Source of the DNA: Pseudomonas fluorescens
GTDB taxonomy: Bacteria > Pseudomonadota > Gammaproteobacteria > Pseudomonadales > Pseudomonadaceae
NCBI RefSeq assembly: GCF_902498065.1
Contig: NZ_CABVIR010000003.1
Coordinates: 619,746-683,745 of the forward strand
Length of the DNA: 64,000 bases
Direction: 5' to 3'
The position numbers were made by a program, and so were the translations under genes. How positions within the stretch are numbered: the first letter of the stretch is position 1; each line of letters begins with the position of its first letter. Shown here piece by piece: positions 19,935 through 33,088 of this stretch. Below the pieces are notes generated by a model that saw only the letters and a list, made by a program, of their open reading frames with translations, was not told the DNA's origin and did no database searches.

Positions 19935-21202
19935 GTCACTAACCTGCGCTGGAAGAGTTCACGGAAGACCGGGTAGATATCCCCGGCCGAGACCAGTTGT
20001 TGCTGGGCAAAAGTGTCAGAAAAGGCTTCGGCAATTCGCTCGTACTCGAACCACAGGGCCTGGTGTTCGCGCGGGGTGATCTCGACGTAAGTGTAGTACT
20101 GCACGAACGGCATGATCTGGTTGATCAGAATGTCGCGGCAGATCGGCGAATCGTCATTCCAGTTATCGCCGTCGGAAGCCTGGGCGGCGTAGATGTTCCA
20201 CTCGTTGCTCGGGTAGCGCTCGGCCATGATTTCCTGCATCAGCTTCAAGGCGCTGGAAACAATGGTGCCGCCGGTTTCGCGAGAGTAGAAAAACTCCTCC
20301 TCGTCGACTTCCCGGGCGCTGGTGTGGTGACGGATGAACACCACATCAATCTTGTCGTAGTTACGCTTGAGGAACAGGTACAACAGGATAAAGAAACGCT
20401 TGGCGATGTCCTTGGTCGCCTGGGTCATGGAGCCGGACACGTCCATCAGGCAGAACATCACCGCCTTCGAACTGGGGTTGGGTTGCTTGATCAGCAGGTT
20501 GTACTTGAGGTCGAAGGTGTCGAGGAACGGTACGCGATGAATGCGCGCGCTGAGTTTTTCGATTTCTGCCTCGATTTCCTGAATATCGCCGAAGTTGTCC
20601 GGTTCTTCCTGTTTTAGTCGCAGCAATTCCTCTTTGGCTTCGCGCAGTTTCGCCCGGCTGCTGCCGGACAGGGCAATTCGTCGCGCATGCGCCGAGCGCA
20701 AGGTGCGGATGATGTTGATCCGCGACGGGTTGCCTTCGTTACTGATGCCTGCACGAACGGTTTTGAAGGTGTCGGTGCCGGTCAGGTTGCGCTTGACCAG
20801 ATTTGGCAGCTCCAGGTCCTCGAACATGAACTCGAGGAACTCCTCCTGGGTGATCTGGAAGACGAACTCGTCCATTCCCTCACCCGAGTTACCCGCCTTG
20901 CCGGGACCTCTGCCGCCACCACCTCCGGGAGGACGAGCGATGTGCTCGCCGCTGGTGAACTCTTTGTTGCCCGGGTGCACGACAGTCTGTTTGCCCCCGC
21001 GACCGTGGTGAAGCACCGGCTCGTCGATGTCGCGCCCGGGAATGCTGATCTGTTCGCCGTGTTCCATGTCGGTGATGGAGCGCCGGCTGACCGCCTCTTC
21101 GACTGCCTTTTTGATGTGATCACGGTAACGCCGCAGAAACCGCTGGCGGTTCACCGTGCTCTTGTTCTTGCCATTGAGACGTCGGTCGATCACATAGCTC
21201 AT
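19931..21202 (-). CDS. yeaH: YeaH/YhbH family protein (DUF444)
   Basis: 423 residues. It has a basic N-terminal region, a glycine/proline-rich linker (about residues 90-105) and a von Willebrand A-like domain with the MIDAS-type DVSGSM motif ([19 protein letters not shown]). These proteins accompany PrkA/YeaG kinases in stress survival. Second gene of the operon; the 203-base gap to prkA holds a long hairpin. Confidence 0.95.
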   Translation of the reverse strand: MSYVIDRRLNGKNKSTVNRQRFLRRYRDHIKKAVEEAVSRRSITDMEHGEQISIPGRDIDEPVLHHGRGGKQTVVHPGNKEFTSGEHIARPPGGGGGRGPGKAGNSGEGMDEFVFQITQEEFLEFMFEDLELPNLVKRNLTGTDTFKTVRAGISNEGNPSRINIIRTLRSAHARRIALSGSSRAKLREAKEELLRLKQEEPDNFGDIQEIEAEIEKLSARIHRVPFLDTFDLKYNLLIKQPNPSSKAVMFCLMDVSGSMTQATKDIAKRFFILLYLFLKRNYDKIDVVFIRHHTSAREVDEEEFFYSRETGGTIVSSALKLMQEIMAERYPSNEWNIYAAQASDGDNWNDDSPICRDILINQIMPFVQYYTYVEITPREHQALWFEYERIAEAFSDTFAQQQLVSAGDIYPVFRELFQRRLVT

Positions 21203-21333
21203 GACTGCTCCTTAGAAGCTGTCCTGAAAGGGGCGAGCGGTGATGCAGCATCGAACCGAGGGCCAAGGGACATTCAACGCTCCCCCAAGCGCTTTGATGC
21301 TGCCTGAACTCGCTACCGACTTTCGAACACCTT

Positions 21334-21375
21334 CCAGAGGCCTGTGTATCAGAAAATGCGTACACAGGTCTCTGG
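21334..21375 (-). other. Long operon-internal hairpin between prkA and yeaH
   Basis: CCAGAGGCCTGTGTA (21334-21348) and TACACAGGTCTCTGG (21361-21375) form a 15-bp stem with a single G-T pair and a 12-base loop. No T-run follows in either direction, so it is not an ordinary intrinsic terminator. It could stop 3' exonucleases, be an RNase III site, or bind a protein. Confidence 0.6.
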
Positions 21376-21405
21376 CTGACGACAACCGGTCTGACCGGCA
21401 GCGGG

Positions 21406-23328
21406 TTATTGTGATTTTCTGACTCGCAGGTACCACTCGGAGAGCAGTCGTACCTGTTTGTCGGTGTAGCCCCGCTCGACCATCCGTGTGACGAAGTCGT
21501 TGTGCTTCTGCTGGTCCTCTTTGCTCGCCTTGGCGTTGAAGCTGATGACGGGCAGAAGGTCCTCGGTGTTGGAGAACATTTTCTTCTCGATGACCACCCG
21601 CAGTTTTTCGTAGCTGAGCCAGGTCGGGTTTTTGCCGTTGTTGTTGGCGCGGGCGCGCAGTACGAAGTTGACAATTTCGTTGCGGAAATCCTTCGGATTG
21701 CTGATGCCGGCCGGTTTTTCGATTTTCTCCAGTTCTTCGTTCAGTGCCACGCGATTGAGGATCTCGCCGGTTTCCGGGTCGCGGTATTCCTGGTCCTGGA
21801 TCCAGAAGTCGGCGTACAGCACGTAGCGATCGAAGATGTTCTGGCCGTACTCGCTGTAAGACTCGAGGTAGGCGGTCTGGATCTCCTTGCCGATGAATTC
21901 GATATAACGCGGCGCCAGGTACTCCTTGAGGAAGCGCAGATAGCGTTCGCGGGTCTCAGCCTGGAACTGTTCCTGTTCGATCTGTTGTTCCAGCACATAG
22001 AGCAAGTGCACCGGGTTGGCGGCGATTTCGTGCGGATCGAAGTTGAAAACCTTCGACAGAATCTTGAACGCAAAACGGGTCGACAGACCGTTCATGCCTT
22101 CGTCGACACCGGCGTTGTCGCGGTATTCCTGAATGGACTTGGCCTTCGGATCGGTGTCCTTGAGGTTTTCGCCGTCGTACACCCGCATCTTGGAGTAGAT
22201 GTTCGAGTTTTCCGGCTCCTTGAGGCGCGAGAGTACGGTGAACTGGGCGAGCATTTTCAGGGTGTCGGGCGCGCAATGGGCCTTGGCCAAGGAGCTGTTG
22301 AACAGAAGTTTGTCGTAGATCTTCACTTCGTCACTGACCCGCAGGCAGTACGGCACTTTGACGATGTAGATCCGGTCGATGAAGGCTTCGTTGTTCTTGT
22401 TGTTGCGGAAGGTGTGCCATTCCGATTCGTTGGAGTGGGCCAGCAGGATCCCGGTAAACGGAATAGCCCCCAGGCCTTCGGTACTGTTGTAGTTGCCTTC
22501 CTGAGTGGCGGTCAGCAATGGGTGCAGCACCTTGATCGGCGCCTTGAACATTTCGACGAATTCCATCAGGCCCTGGTTGGCCCGGCACAGAGCGCCCGAG
22601 TAGCTGTAGGCGTCGGCGTCGTTTTGAGGGTATTCCTCCAGTTTGCGGATATCGACCTTGCCCACCAGCGCCGAAATATCCTGGTTGTTTTCATCGCCCG
22701 GTTCAGTTTTGGCCACGGCGATCTGGTTGAGGATCGACGGATAGAGTTTCACCACGCGGAACTGGCTGATGTCGCCGCCGAACTCGGCCAGGCGTTTGGT
22801 GGCCCATGGCGACATGATGGTGTTGAGGTAGCGCCGTGGAATGCCGAAGTCTTCTTCGAGGATCGCGCCATCTTCAGTGGCGTTGAACAGACCCAGCGGC
22901 GACTCGAAGACCGGCGAGCCCTTGATCGCGTAGAAAGGCACTTTCTCAATCAGTTGTTTGAGCTTCTCGGCCAGGGACGATTTACCGCCACCGACGGGAC
23001 CGAGCAGATAAAGGATTTGTTTCTTCTCTTCCAGGCCCTGAGCGGCATGGCGGAAATACGACACGATCTGGTCGATGCATTCTTCCATCCCGTGGAAGTC
23101 TTCAAAGGCCGGATAGCGGCGGATCACCTTGTTGGAGAAGATTCGCGACAGTCTCGAGTTGGTCGAGGTGTCGAGCAGCTCCGGCTCTCCGATGGCCAGC
23201 AATAGACGCTCGGCGGCGGACGCGTAGGCGCTGCGGTCCTGTTTGCACAGTTCAAGATACTCTTGCAGCGTGAGTTCTTCCTGGCGTGTGGACTCGAATC
23301 GTTGTTGGAAGTGGCTAAAGATACTCAT
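21406..23328 (-). CDS. prkA: PrkA/YeaG family serine protein kinase
   Basis: 640 residues. An AAA-type domain carries Walker A LLGPVGGGKSSLAEKLK (about residues 108-124), and the C-terminal PrkA kinase domain follows. YeaG-type kinases work in nitrogen- and carbon-starvation survival. It is the first gene of a leftward three-gene stress operon (prkA-yeaH-ycgB). The 296-base upstream gap to glpE contains a hairpin at 23559-23581 and presumably the operon promoter, though I cannot point to one. Confidence 0.95.
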   Translation of the reverse strand: MSIFSHFQQRFESTRQEELTLQEYLELCKQDRSAYASAAERLLLAIGEPELLDTSTNSRLSRIFSNKVIRRYPAFEDFHGMEECIDQIVSYFRHAAQGLEEKKQILYLLGPVGGGKSSLAEKLKQLIEKVPFYAIKGSPVFESPLGLFNATEDGAILEEDFGIPRRYLNTIMSPWATKRLAEFGGDISQFRVVKLYPSILNQIAVAKTEPGDENNQDISALVGKVDIRKLEEYPQNDADAYSYSGALCRANQGLMEFVEMFKAPIKVLHPLLTATQEGNYNSTEGLGAIPFTGILLAHSNESEWHTFRNNKNNEAFIDRIYIVKVPYCLRVSDEVKIYDKLLFNSSLAKAHCAPDTLKMLAQFTVLSRLKEPENSNIYSKMRVYDGENLKDTDPKAKSIQEYRDNAGVDEGMNGLSTRFAFKILSKVFNFDPHEIAANPVHLLYVLEQQIEQEQFQAETRERYLRFLKEYLAPRYIEFIGKEIQTAYLESYSEYGQNIFDRYVLYADFWIQDQEYRDPETGEILNRVALNEELEKIEKPAGISNPKDFRNEIVNFVLRARANNNGKNPTWLSYEKLRVVIEKKMFSNTEDLLPVISFNAKASKEDQQKHNDFVTRMVERGYTDKQVRLLSEWYLRVRKSQ

Positions 23329-23558
23329 GACGTCACCTCGCTCGATACGTGGAGCCGACGCCGGATCATTCAGTCGATGCTGGCAGCAACCGGATATGCA
23401 GTTGCTGTTTACCCCCCAGAACTCTTTCGGAGCTGACTCCCCCGAAAGCTACTCCCGATGATCCGCGCGCCGGTGTACCGGCTCTCCCCTGTTTTGGATG
23501 GCCTGCGCTTAAGGATAGTTGCTTATTCGGGAGGTAAAGGCGAGATACGTAATTAGTT

Positions 23559-23581
23559 GTGGCAGACCGTTCGTCTGCCAC
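23559..23581 (-). terminator. Hairpin downstream of glpE
   Basis: GTGGCAGAC and GTCTGCCAC form a perfect 9-bp stem with a 5-base loop, 44 bases beyond the glpE stop. The following leftward sequence (AACTAATTACG) is AT-rich but lacks a T-run, so termination strength is uncertain. Confidence 0.4.
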
Positions 23582-23624
23582 TGCGCGAGCCCGCGGGGGC
23601 CGGGGCTTGCACGTTACAAAAAAA

Positions 23625-23954
23625 TTATTCGGAGGTGCCTTGCGCGGTTTCCGAAGGATAAGTCGTACGCCACAGCTCAAAGCCGCCATCCATGCTGTAG
23701 ACGTCGGAGAAGCCCTGACTGATCAGGTAGGCCGCCGCGCTTTGGCTGGAATTGCCGTGATAGCAGACCACGACCGTCGGTGCGTCAAGATCGGCGGCTC
23801 GGATGAAATCCGAGATGGACACGTTGTCCAGATGCTTCGAACCGGCAATATGCAGCGCGGCAAATGTTGCAGGGTCTCGAACATCGACCACCACTGCGCC
23901 TTGTTCGCGCAGGGTTTGGGCCTGTTCTGGGGGGATACGTTTGAATTCGCTCAT
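23625..23954 (-). CDS. glpE: Thiosulfate sulfurtransferase GlpE (rhodanese)
   Basis: 109 residues, a single rhodanese domain. The catalytic loop is C64-Y-H-G-N-S-S and the [10 protein letters not shown] motif is near the start. It transfers sulfane sulfur from thiosulfate to acceptors such as cyanide or thioredoxin. It follows apaH by 33 bases, an arrangement typical of Pseudomonas, so it is probably the last gene of the lptD-to-apaH run. Confidence 0.95.
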   Translation of the reverse strand: MSEFKRIPPEQAQTLREQGAVVVDVRDPATFAALHIAGSKHLDNVSISDFIRAADLDAPTVVVCYHGNSSQSAAAYLISQGFSDVYSMDGGFELWRTTYPSETAQGTSE

Positions 23955-23987
23955 GGCGGGCTCCTGTGGCTCGGCTGAAAGTGCAGT

Positions 23988-24869
23988 CTAGCGCTGGGCG
24001 CTGGCTGACGTTTGCTCGGGAATAGGGGAGGCGACTGGCGGCTGGGTATGGCCCTGTTCGTCGCATTTGCACTGCAGGCGCTCAAGGGTGTCAACGTTCA
24101 TCAGGGTCATTGAGCCACCCCAGACACAACCGGTGTCGAGGGCGAAGATACCCGGCTCGGTGCATTGGCCTTCAAGTGCCGCCCAGTGGCCGAAGATAAT
24201 CTTCACGTCTTTGGTCTTGCGCTCTTTGTAGCTAAACCACGGCGCATAACCCGCCGGTGCGGTATCGGCGCCTTCCTTGCCCTTGAGGTCGAGTTTGCCT
24301 TCGCTGGTGCAGAAACGCATGCGGGTGAAATAGTTGGTGATCACGCGCAGGCGGGTCACGCCTTTGAGGTCACTGTCCCATTTCAGCGGTTCGTTGCCGT
24401 ACATGCCATCAAGGTAGGGTGCGAAACGGTTGTCGTCGCGCAGGGCTTCTTCGACCTCGGCGGCGCACTTCAGGGCTTTACGAAGTGACCATTGGGGCGG
24501 TATGCCGGCGTGGACCAGGGCGATGTTGCGCTGTTCGTCGTAGTGCATGACCTTTTGCTGGCGCAACCATTCCAGCAGTTCTGCGCGATCAGGTGCTTCG
24601 AGAATCTCGCGCAGGGTGTCGGCTTTCTTCAGGCGTTCGATGTTATGCCCGGCGGCCAGCAGATGAAGATCGTGGTTGCCGAGAACACACACCAGCGACT
24701 CGCGCAGGCTATAAAGGAAGCGCAAGGTGTCCAGCGACTGCGGGCCACGGTTGACCAGATCGCCCACCAGCCACAGTTTGTCCCGGGCAGGGTCGAAGGC
24801 GACTTGTTCAAGCAGGCATTTCAGGGGTTCGAGGCAACCTTGCAGGTCACCGACGGCATACGTCGCCAT
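23988..24869 (-). CDS. apaH: Bis(5'-nucleosyl)-tetraphosphatase, symmetrical (ApaH)
   Basis: 293 residues of the metallophosphatase fold. [17 protein letters not shown] and GNHDLH are the first three metal-binding motifs. It splits Ap4A into two ADP and can remove Np4 caps from RNA. It overlaps apaG by one base (TGATG). Confidence 0.96.
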   Translation of the reverse strand: MATYAVGDLQGCLEPLKCLLEQVAFDPARDKLWLVGDLVNRGPQSLDTLRFLYSLRESLVCVLGNHDLHLLAAGHNIERLKKADTLREILEAPDRAELLEWLRQQKVMHYDEQRNIALVHAGIPPQWSLRKALKCAAEVEEALRDDNRFAPYLDGMYGNEPLKWDSDLKGVTRLRVITNYFTRMRFCTSEGKLDLKGKEGADTAPAGYAPWFSYKERKTKDVKIIFGHWAALEGQCTEPGIFALDTGCVWGGSMTLMNVDTLERLQCKCDEQGHTQPPVASPIPEQTSASAQR

Positions 24870-25249
24870 CAGTGCAGGGCTCCGGGCACCGCCAGGCGGA
24901 AGGGCGCGATGATGGCTTCGAAGTGTTTGCCGTCGTTAGCGAGCATCTGATAAGTCCCTTGCATGGTGCCGACCTTGGAGGTCATCACCGTGCCGCTGCT
25001 GTAGGTGTGGCTCTCGCCTGCTTCGATCAACGGCTGCTGGCCAACGACGCCGGCACCGCGAACCTCCTCGACATGCCCGTCACCATCGGTGATCACCCAA
25101 TGCCGCGACAACAGTTTGGCCGGTAATTCGCCGTTGTTGTGCACGGTGATGGTGTAAGCGAAGGCAAAGCGGTTTTGCTCGGGTTGCGATTGTTCTGCCA
25201 GATAGCGGGTGACGACGCTGACGTCGACCTGATAGCGAGGTTCGGACAT
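24869..25249 (-). CDS. apaG: ApaG/CorD family protein
   Basis: 126 residues, a single ApaG (DUF525) domain of fibronectin-type beta fold, with the conserved [10 protein letters not shown] and [12 protein letters not shown] segments and the late MQGTYQM. The molecular function is not settled in bacteria; it is almost always beside apaH and rsmA. Confidence 0.96.
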   Translation of the reverse strand: MSEPRYQVDVSVVTRYLAEQSQPEQNRFAFAYTITVHNNGELPAKLLSRHWVITDGDGHVEEVRGAGVVGQQPLIEAGESHTYSSGTVMTSKVGTMQGTYQMLANDGKHFEAIIAPFRLAVPGALH

Positions 25250-25313
25250 GCAAGAGGCCTTAAAAACGAAGCGGGACGCGGGGCGTAGCTGATTGAACTC
25301 AGTCTAGGCCAAG

Positions 25314-25358
25314 TATCGGGTAGTAAACCAGACATGGGGGCTGGTGTCCTACCCGATA
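25314..25358 (-). other. Extended hairpin between rsmA and apaG
   Basis: TATCGGGTAG (25314-25323) pairs perfectly with CTACCCGATA (25349-25358); inside, ACCAG (25327-25331) pairs with CTGGT (25341-25345), with symmetric 3-base internal loops. It lies in the 123-base gap of an otherwise tightly packed operon and has no T-tract. Confidence 0.6.
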
Positions 25359-25372
25359 ACGCTTGTTGCCTG

Positions 25373-26191
25373 TCAGTCGGCGGCGGGAGTCTGTAGGACT
25401 TGTTCGCTGAGCTTGTCGGCCAGGCGCACAAAGGCGGCCAGATCGAGCTGCTCCGGGCGCAGGCTGCCGTCGACACCGGCGGCGGTGATCTCATCGTTGC
25501 TCAGCAACAGCTTGAGGGTGTTGCGCAGAGTTTTGCGGCGCTGGTTGAAAGCTTCGCGCACGACGCGCTCCAGCAGCTTGTGATCCTTGGCCGGGTGCGG
25601 CAGTACGGCGTGAGGCACCAGGCGCACGATGGCAGAGTCGACTTTCGGCGGCGGGTTGAACGCGCCGGGGCCAACGTTGAACAGATGCTCTACGCGACAG
25701 TGGTACTGAACCATGATCGACAGACGACCCCAGTCACCGCCGCCAGGGCCAGCCGCCAGGCGTTCGACCACTTCCTTCTGCAGCATGAAGTGCATGTCGC
25801 GAATGATGCCTGCGTTATTCAGCAGGTGGAAAATCAGCGGCGTGGAGATGTTGTACGGCAGGTTGCCCACCACGCGCAGGCTGTTCGGCGCGGCGTTCAG
25901 GCTGTTGAAGTCGAACTTCAGCGCATCGCCCTGATGCAGGTTGAAGTTGCTCTTGCCGGCGAACTGTTGGTTGAGGATCGGGATCAGGTCCTTGTCCAGC
26001 TCCACCACGTCCAACTGCGCGCCGCTGTTCAGCAGGCCTTGGGTCAGCGCGCCCTGGCCAGGACCGATTTCCAGCAGGCGGTCTTCGGGTTTGGCATGGA
26101 TGGAGCGCAGGATGCGATCGATAACGCCAGCATCGTGCAGGAAGTTCTGGCCAAAGCGTTTGCGCGCCTTGTGTTGGTAATGCTCGGTCAT
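25373..26191 (-). CDS. rsmA: 16S rRNA dimethyladenosine transferase RsmA (KsgA)
   Basis: 272 residues. SAM-binding motif I ([16 protein letters not shown]) and the catalytic NLPYNIST motif are intact. It dimethylates the two adjacent adenines in the 3' hairpin of 16S rRNA. The ATG overlaps pdxA by 4 bases. Confidence 0.97.
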   Translation of the reverse strand: MTEHYQHKARKRFGQNFLHDAGVIDRILRSIHAKPEDRLLEIGPGQGALTQGLLNSGAQLDVVELDKDLIPILNQQFAGKSNFNLHQGDALKFDFNSLNAAPNSLRVVGNLPYNISTPLIFHLLNNAGIIRDMHFMLQKEVVERLAAGPGGGDWGRLSIMVQYHCRVEHLFNVGPGAFNPPPKVDSAIVRLVPHAVLPHPAKDHKLLERVVREAFNQRRKTLRNTLKLLLSNDEITAAGVDGSLRPEQLDLAAFVRLADKLSEQVLQTPAAD

Positions 26192-27177
26192 AAACGGGTC
26201 TCGGCCATCTGGTAGGCGGTTTCCAGGGCGACTTGCAGGCTGCCGGTGTCGATGTTGCCGCTGCCGGCCAGATCCAGGGCGGTGCCGTGGTCGACCGACG
26301 TGCGGATGATCGGCAAGCCGAGGGTCACATTGACTGCTGCGCCAAAGCCTTTGTATTTCAGCACGGGCAAGCCCTGGTCGTGGTACATCGCCAGCACCGC
26401 GTCGCAGTGCTCCAGATATTTGGGGGTAAACAGAGTGTCGGCGGGCAGGGGACCGCGAAGGTCCATGCCCTCGCCACGCAGGCGCTCTAATGTAGGTTCG
26501 ATGATGTCGATTTCTTCATGGCCCAGGTGGCCGCCTTCGCCAGCGTGCGGGTTGAGCCCGCACACCAGGATGCGTGGCCGGGCGATGCCGAATTTTTCTT
26601 GCAGGTCGGCATGCAGAATCCGCGTAACCCGCTCCAGACGCTCCGGCGTGATTGCATCGGCAATTTCGCGCAGAGGCAGGTGAGTGGTGACCAGCGCCAC
26701 GCGCAATCCGCGAGTCGCGAGCATCATCACCACTTGTGCGGTATGCGTCAGGTCGGCGAGAAATTCTGTATGCCCGGAAAAGGCGATGCCCGACTCGTTG
26801 ATCACACCCTTGTGCACAGGGGCGGTGATCATTCCGGCGAAGTGTCCGTCCAGGCAGCCCTGACCCGCGCGGGTCAGGGTTTCCAGAACGAAAGCCGCAT
26901 TGGCTTTGTCGAGTTGACCGGCAATTACCGGCGCACTGAGCGGTGTATCCCAGACATACAGGCTGTTGGCTGGCGCAGGTACATCCGGCCAGTTGCCCGG
27001 GGTCACCGGCAGCAAGTCGACGACCACGCCCAGCTGCGCGGCCCGCTCAAGGAGCAGGTCACGGCTGGTAATGGCAATCAGGGGGTGTGGCTGGGCTTGC
27101 GAGGCGAGCAGCAGGCACAGGTCGGGACCTATGCCGGCCGGTTCACCGGGTGTCAGAGCGAAACGTTTGGGTTTCAC
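26188..27177 (-). CDS. pdxA: 4-hydroxythreonine-4-phosphate dehydrogenase PdxA
   Basis: 329 residues from a GTG start that overlaps the surA stop (GTGA). Metal-binding histidines lie in [10 protein letters not shown] and in [11 protein letters not shown]; the N-terminal [13 protein letters not shown] is typical. It oxidises 4-phosphohydroxy-L-threonine in pyridoxal phosphate synthesis. Confidence 0.96.
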   Translation of the reverse strand: MKPKRFALTPGEPAGIGPDLCLLLASQAQPHPLIAITSRDLLLERAAQLGVVVDLLPVTPGNWPDVPAPANSLYVWDTPLSAPVIAGQLDKANAAFVLETLTRAGQGCLDGHFAGMITAPVHKGVINESGIAFSGHTEFLADLTHTAQVVMMLATRGLRVALVTTHLPLREIADAITPERLERVTRILHADLQEKFGIARPRILVCGLNPHAGEGGHLGHEEIDIIEPTLERLRGEGMDLRGPLPADTLFTPKYLEHCDAVLAMYHDQGLPVLKYKGFGAAVNVTLGLPIIRTSVDHGTALDLAGSGNIDTGSLQVALETAYQMAETRL

Positions 27178-28496
27178 TGCGCTGCCTGGTCTGCACCAGG
27201 GAGTTTGATCTCAACGTAAGCTTCGTCGCGGATCTGACGCAGCCAGGTTTGCAGCTCTTCGTCGTATTTGCGGTTACGCAGTACGATCATGGCTTGCTGC
27301 TCACGGGCCTGGGTGGTGCTGTCGGTAGCACGACGGCCAAGGACTTCCAGAACGTGCCAGCCATATTGAGTCTGGAACGGCTTGGACAGCTGACCTTGTG
27401 GGGTCTTGGCCATCACTTCGCGGAATTCAGGCACCAATGCATTTGGGTCGATCCAGTTCAGATCACCGCCGTTGAGGGCGGAACCCGGATCTTCCGAGAA
27501 GCTTTTCGCCAGATCGCCGAAATCTTCGCCCGCTTCGATACGGGTGTAGAGCGACTGAGCCAGGGCCTTGGTTTTCGCTTCGTCGCGGATCGGACTAGGT
27601 TTGACCAGGATATGACGCACGTGCACTTCGTCACGTGTCTGGGTCTCGCCGCCACGCTTGTCGAGAATCTTCAGGATGATGAAGCCGCCCGGCGTGCGCA
27701 TTGGCTGGGTCACCTCGCCGACCGACATGGTGCTCAGCATGCGATCGAACGGAGGTGGCAATTGACCGGCCTTACGCCAGCCCATGTCGCCGCCTTCCAG
27801 CGCGGTTTCGCTGGCGGATTTGGCGATTGCCAACTGACCGAAGTCAGCGCCTTGCTTGAGCTGCTGGTAAACCGCGTCTGCCTGTTTGGCTGCATTCTGA
27901 ATCGCGTCGGAGTTGGCGCTTTCCGGTGTAGGAATCAGAATGTTGGCCAAGCGGAATTCTTCGGACAGCTGCATTTTGCCGAGGTCGGAAGCGAGGAAGT
28001 TCTTCACTTCCTGCTCGGACACCTGGATACGTTCGGCCACACGGCGCTGACGTACACGGCTGATGATCATTTCCCGGCGAATCTGGTCACGGGCGTCGTC
28101 ATAAGACAGACCGTCGCGAGTCAGGGCGGCGCGGAATTGTTCAATCGACATGTTGTTGCGCTGGGCAATGGTGCCGACCGCCTGGTTCAGCTCTTCATCG
28201 GTAATGCGGATGCCGGAACGTTCGCCGATCTGCAGTTGCAGGTTTTCGACGATCAGGCGCTCGAGCACCTGCTGATCCAGCACGCCGGCCGGCGGTACGG
28301 CAGAACCGCGTTTGGCGATGGTTTGCTGAACTTCATGAACACGTTGGTCCAGTTGGCTCTGCATGACCACGTCGTTGTCGACAATGGCCACCACTTTATC
28401 GATGGACTGTACCGCGGCATTCGCCGCAGTACCCAGGAACAGCGCGCCCAGCACGAGCGGGCGCAGACAATCAGAAAGCTTGGTCTTCACGTTCAC
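27174..28496 (-). CDS. surA: Periplasmic chaperone/peptidyl-prolyl isomerase SurA
   Basis: 440 residues: signal peptide (to about 27, ANAAVQ), N-terminal chaperone helices, and two parvulin (PpiC) domains (about 175-275 and 285-385). It escorts outer-membrane proteins, including LptD, to the BAM complex. The start is a GTG at 28496 lying inside the end of lptD (26-base overlap); a second GTG two codons later (28490) is an equally possible initiator. Confidence 0.96.
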   Translation of the reverse strand: MNVKTKLSDCLRPLVLGALFLGTAANAAVQSIDKVVAIVDNDVVMQSQLDQRVHEVQQTIAKRGSAVPPAGVLDQQVLERLIVENLQLQIGERSGIRITDEELNQAVGTIAQRNNMSIEQFRAALTRDGLSYDDARDQIRREMIISRVRQRRVAERIQVSEQEVKNFLASDLGKMQLSEEFRLANILIPTPESANSDAIQNAAKQADAVYQQLKQGADFGQLAIAKSASETALEGGDMGWRKAGQLPPPFDRMLSTMSVGEVTQPMRTPGGFIILKILDKRGGETQTRDEVHVRHILVKPSPIRDEAKTKALAQSLYTRIEAGEDFGDLAKSFSEDPGSALNGGDLNWIDPNALVPEFREVMAKTPQGQLSKPFQTQYGWHVLEVLGRRATDSTTQAREQQAMIVLRNRKYDEELQTWLRQIRDEAYVEIKLPGADQAAQ

Positions 28497-31269
28497 GATA
28501 ACCTTGGATGCCTTTGTCGAGGAAGCTCTCTACTTTGGCGCCGGTGAGGCCGCCGAGACCTTTCAGAACGATTTGTAGGAAGATGCCATGGTCGCCTTTT
28601 TCGTTTTCCGGGGCGTTCTGACTGAACTCGTCATACGACACCCAGTACCGATTGATCAGGCGCAGTTTCCAGCAGCAGTTGTCGTACTCGAAACCACCGA
28701 AGGCTTCCAGGGTACGGTTGCGGTTGTAGTCATACTGCCAGCGACTGATGGCGTTCCACTGCGGCACGATCGGCCAGATCACCGAGAAATCGTGCTGTTG
28801 GATCTTGTAGTAGTCCTTCACGTAGCCCGGGGTGCCCGGAGTGCCGTAGTCACCACCGCCCACCGACCACTTGCCGGTGTTCTGGTCGTAACGGACCTGG
28901 TCATTACGATAGCGATAGCCGGCGTTGATGACCTTGTTCGGGTTGTCTTCAGGCTGGTAGTGGAACATCGCGCTGCCCGAGCGAGGGCTGCGGCTGTCCG
29001 GATCCCAGTTGTAATCGGCGGTTGTGCGCCAATCGCGGTTCCAGCGGTATTCGTATTCCAGCGCATACGGTGAAACATTGGCATTCGCATCGTCGCGGGT
29101 TTTTGCATCGATACCCGGCAACTGGACTTCGCGATCCTTGAAATACAAGGCCTGGCCGACGCTGATGCGTTGGCGCTCGAAGCCGTCTTCCTCGATCCAG
29201 CGGTTGGTCACGCCCAGCGACAGTTTGTTCTCGTCGCCGACGCGGTCGGAGCCCGAGAAACGGTTGTCGCGGAACAGCGACGCATAGTTGAAGGTGTACT
29301 CGCCGGTGTCGAAAACCGGGATGTCCTTCTGGTCTTCTTCAGGGACATACAGGTAGAACAGGCGTGGTTCCAGGGTCTGGCGGTAGTTCTTGCCGAACCA
29401 GGTGGTGTTGCGATCGAAATACAGGCCACTGTCGACGCTGGCGATCGGGACGCCGCGGTTTTGCGAGCTGCTGAACGACTCGCCAAGCGCCGAAGCGTTA
29501 TTGCGGTTCGTCAGTAGATCGTTTTTACCGGTGCCATCGAGATCAAGATCGTACTGGGTGTATTGATACTTGAGCGATGGCTTGATGAATCCATACGTCC
29601 AGTCCAGCGGCAGGTTCACGCCTGGCTTGAGGTTCAGGCGATTACCGTTGGCGCGCGCCAGGCCCGTCACGTTGGTGTCCAAGCGAGGCGACAGGACGCC
29701 GTTTTCATCGGAAAACTGACCTGTTTCCAGATCCCGCTCAAACCGCACGACTTCTGTTTCGTAGTCGAAATTCAAGCCTTGCGGATGCACCGGCAGTTGA
29801 CCGTTGAAGGTGAGCTGCGGCAAACGATCATACGGCGTGATGTTTGAAACGGTTGCAAGCTGATAGGCCTGGGCGTTCAAACGAGCGGTGTAGCTGTGGC
29901 CACGGTAGGTGACGGAGCCCTGCTGGTTCACGTAATCCGCGCTCTTCACACCAATCTGATCGGTCTGCAGATCCTGGAAGTAATACGGATCGCTGATCTT
30001 GGTGTAATCAACTTGAGTCAGTACGCGCGAATCAAGACCACCTTTGTGCTGCCAGTTGTACATGTAGCGGGTTTTTTCGTAGTCGGTCTGCTGACTGCGA
30101 TCGGTGTTGTCATCATTGAGGTAAGCGGCGCCGAGCTGACCTTCGCTGGACTTGGTCAGATAACGGAATTCGCCTTCCATCAACAGGCCGCGCTTGCTCA
30201 TGTAGCGCGGGTACAACGTGGCATCGTAGTTCGGTGCCAGGTTGAAGTAGTACGGCGTGACGAGCAGGAAGCCTGTATCGCTGCCGGTGCCGATGGTCGG
30301 CGGCAGGAAACCGGATTGACGACGGTCGTCGATCGGGAAATAGATGTACGGCGTGTACAGAACCGGAATGTCCTTGACCCGCAGCGTCACGTTGGTCGCG
30401 GTACCGAAACCGGTCGCCGGGTTCAACGTGATGTTGTTGCCCTTGAGCTGCCAGGCGTTGCTGTTCGGTTCGCACGTGGTGTACGTACCATCCTTGAGGC
30501 GGATGATCGCGTTCTCGGCACGCTTGGCGTATAGCGCGTTACCGCGGATACGGGATTTGTGCATCACGTATTCGGCGTTGTCGACCTTGGCTTCCCCGGT
30601 GTCGAGCTGCACTTCGGCGTGGTCGCCGACGATCAGTGCGCCGTTGTCGCGAATGCGTACGTTGCCATCCAGCTCGCCACGGCTCTCGGCCTGGTAGAGG
30701 TTCGCTTCGTCGGCTTCAGCCTGCATGCTGCCCTGACGCAAGACCACGTCGCCCGCGAGGGTCGCGACCTGTTCATCCTGCTTGTAGCGGGAGGCCTTGG
30801 CGCCGACAAACGTCGGGGCGTCACTTTTATTCGTCTTGTCATTCATGCCAGGACGAATCGGTTCGATATAGGAACCAGAGCAGTAAGGACCGGTTTCGGC
30901 CAATTGCGCTGCAGTGAGCTTCTCGCGCGGAACCCAGTCGAGGTGACTGTAGTCTTCGCTACGGGACTTGAGACCGCGGCCTTTGGATTCGGTGACCAGC
31001 ACAGGCTTGGCGCCGGTATCTTCGCTGGCGCCACTCTCGGTCGGGGCTTCACCGGTCGCGGAGACTGCGCTGCCGTCATGGACGGGACGCGGTGGCAATG
31101 CAGCCGCCGGCGTCTTGGGCGCACAGTTCCAGGCACCCGAAGCAGAGACTGAGCAGTCATACTGTTCCGCGGCGACCACGAACGAAGTGGCTAGAGGTTG
31201 CAGGGCCAGCAGACTGCCGGTTACCAACAACGGAAATTTTTTACGAAACGCGGGGGATTTCAATGCCAT
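28471..31269 (-). CDS. lptD: LPS-assembly protein LptD
   Basis: 932 residues from the ATG at 31269 ([16 protein letters not shown], a signal peptide ending near VVAAEQ). An OstA/LptA-like periplasmic jellyroll is followed by a large outer-membrane beta-barrel with the typical alternating aromatic pattern. With LptE it places LPS in the outer leaflet. Cysteines flank the N-terminal part, and a pair sits in the C-terminal NCCWKLR, as expected for the LptD disulfides. The open frame upstream of 31269 overlaps the divergent amgK region and is not coding. Confidence 0.96.
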   Translation of the reverse strand: MALKSPAFRKKFPLLVTGSLLALQPLATSFVVAAEQYDCSVSASGAWNCAPKTPAAALPPRPVHDGSAVSATGEAPTESGASEDTGAKPVLVTESKGRGLKSRSEDYSHLDWVPREKLTAAQLAETGPYCSGSYIEPIRPGMNDKTNKSDAPTFVGAKASRYKQDEQVATLAGDVVLRQGSMQAEADEANLYQAESRGELDGNVRIRDNGALIVGDHAEVQLDTGEAKVDNAEYVMHKSRIRGNALYAKRAENAIIRLKDGTYTTCEPNSNAWQLKGNNITLNPATGFGTATNVTLRVKDIPVLYTPYIYFPIDDRRQSGFLPPTIGTGSDTGFLLVTPYYFNLAPNYDATLYPRYMSKRGLLMEGEFRYLTKSSEGQLGAAYLNDDNTDRSQQTDYEKTRYMYNWQHKGGLDSRVLTQVDYTKISDPYYFQDLQTDQIGVKSADYVNQQGSVTYRGHSYTARLNAQAYQLATVSNITPYDRLPQLTFNGQLPVHPQGLNFDYETEVVRFERDLETGQFSDENGVLSPRLDTNVTGLARANGNRLNLKPGVNLPLDWTYGFIKPSLKYQYTQYDLDLDGTGKNDLLTNRNNASALGESFSSSQNRGVPIASVDSGLYFDRNTTWFGKNYRQTLEPRLFYLYVPEEDQKDIPVFDTGEYTFNYASLFRDNRFSGSDRVGDENKLSLGVTNRWIEEDGFERQRISVGQALYFKDREVQLPGIDAKTRDDANANVSPYALEYEYRWNRDWRTTADYNWDPDSRSPRSGSAMFHYQPEDNPNKVINAGYRYRNDQVRYDQNTGKWSVGGGDYGTPGTPGYVKDYYKIQQHDFSVIWPIVPQWNAISRWQYDYNRNRTLEAFGGFEYDNCCWKLRLINRYWVSYDEFSQNAPENEKGDHGIFLQIVLKGLGGLTGAKVESFLDKGIQGYREREDQAF

Positions 31270-31399
31270 CTTATTAGTCCGGGCTTCCTGCGTGCCATCT
31301 GCCCGCGGTGTGGGCCGCACGCCTCTCGATGGTCTGAAAAAGATGCTGGATAATAAAGCATGACCCGCTTGACGGCTAGCGCCGTCGGAGACCCTTGCA

Positions 31400-33087
<1,688 letters not shown>

Positions 33088-33088
33088 G

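Noticed and set aside
17595..19976. 793-codon open frame on the + strand across cca, ycgB and the end of yeaH
   Set aside because: It is antisense to well-supported genes; the frame is open because of GC-rich codon usage on the opposite strand, and no motif or ribosome site supports it.
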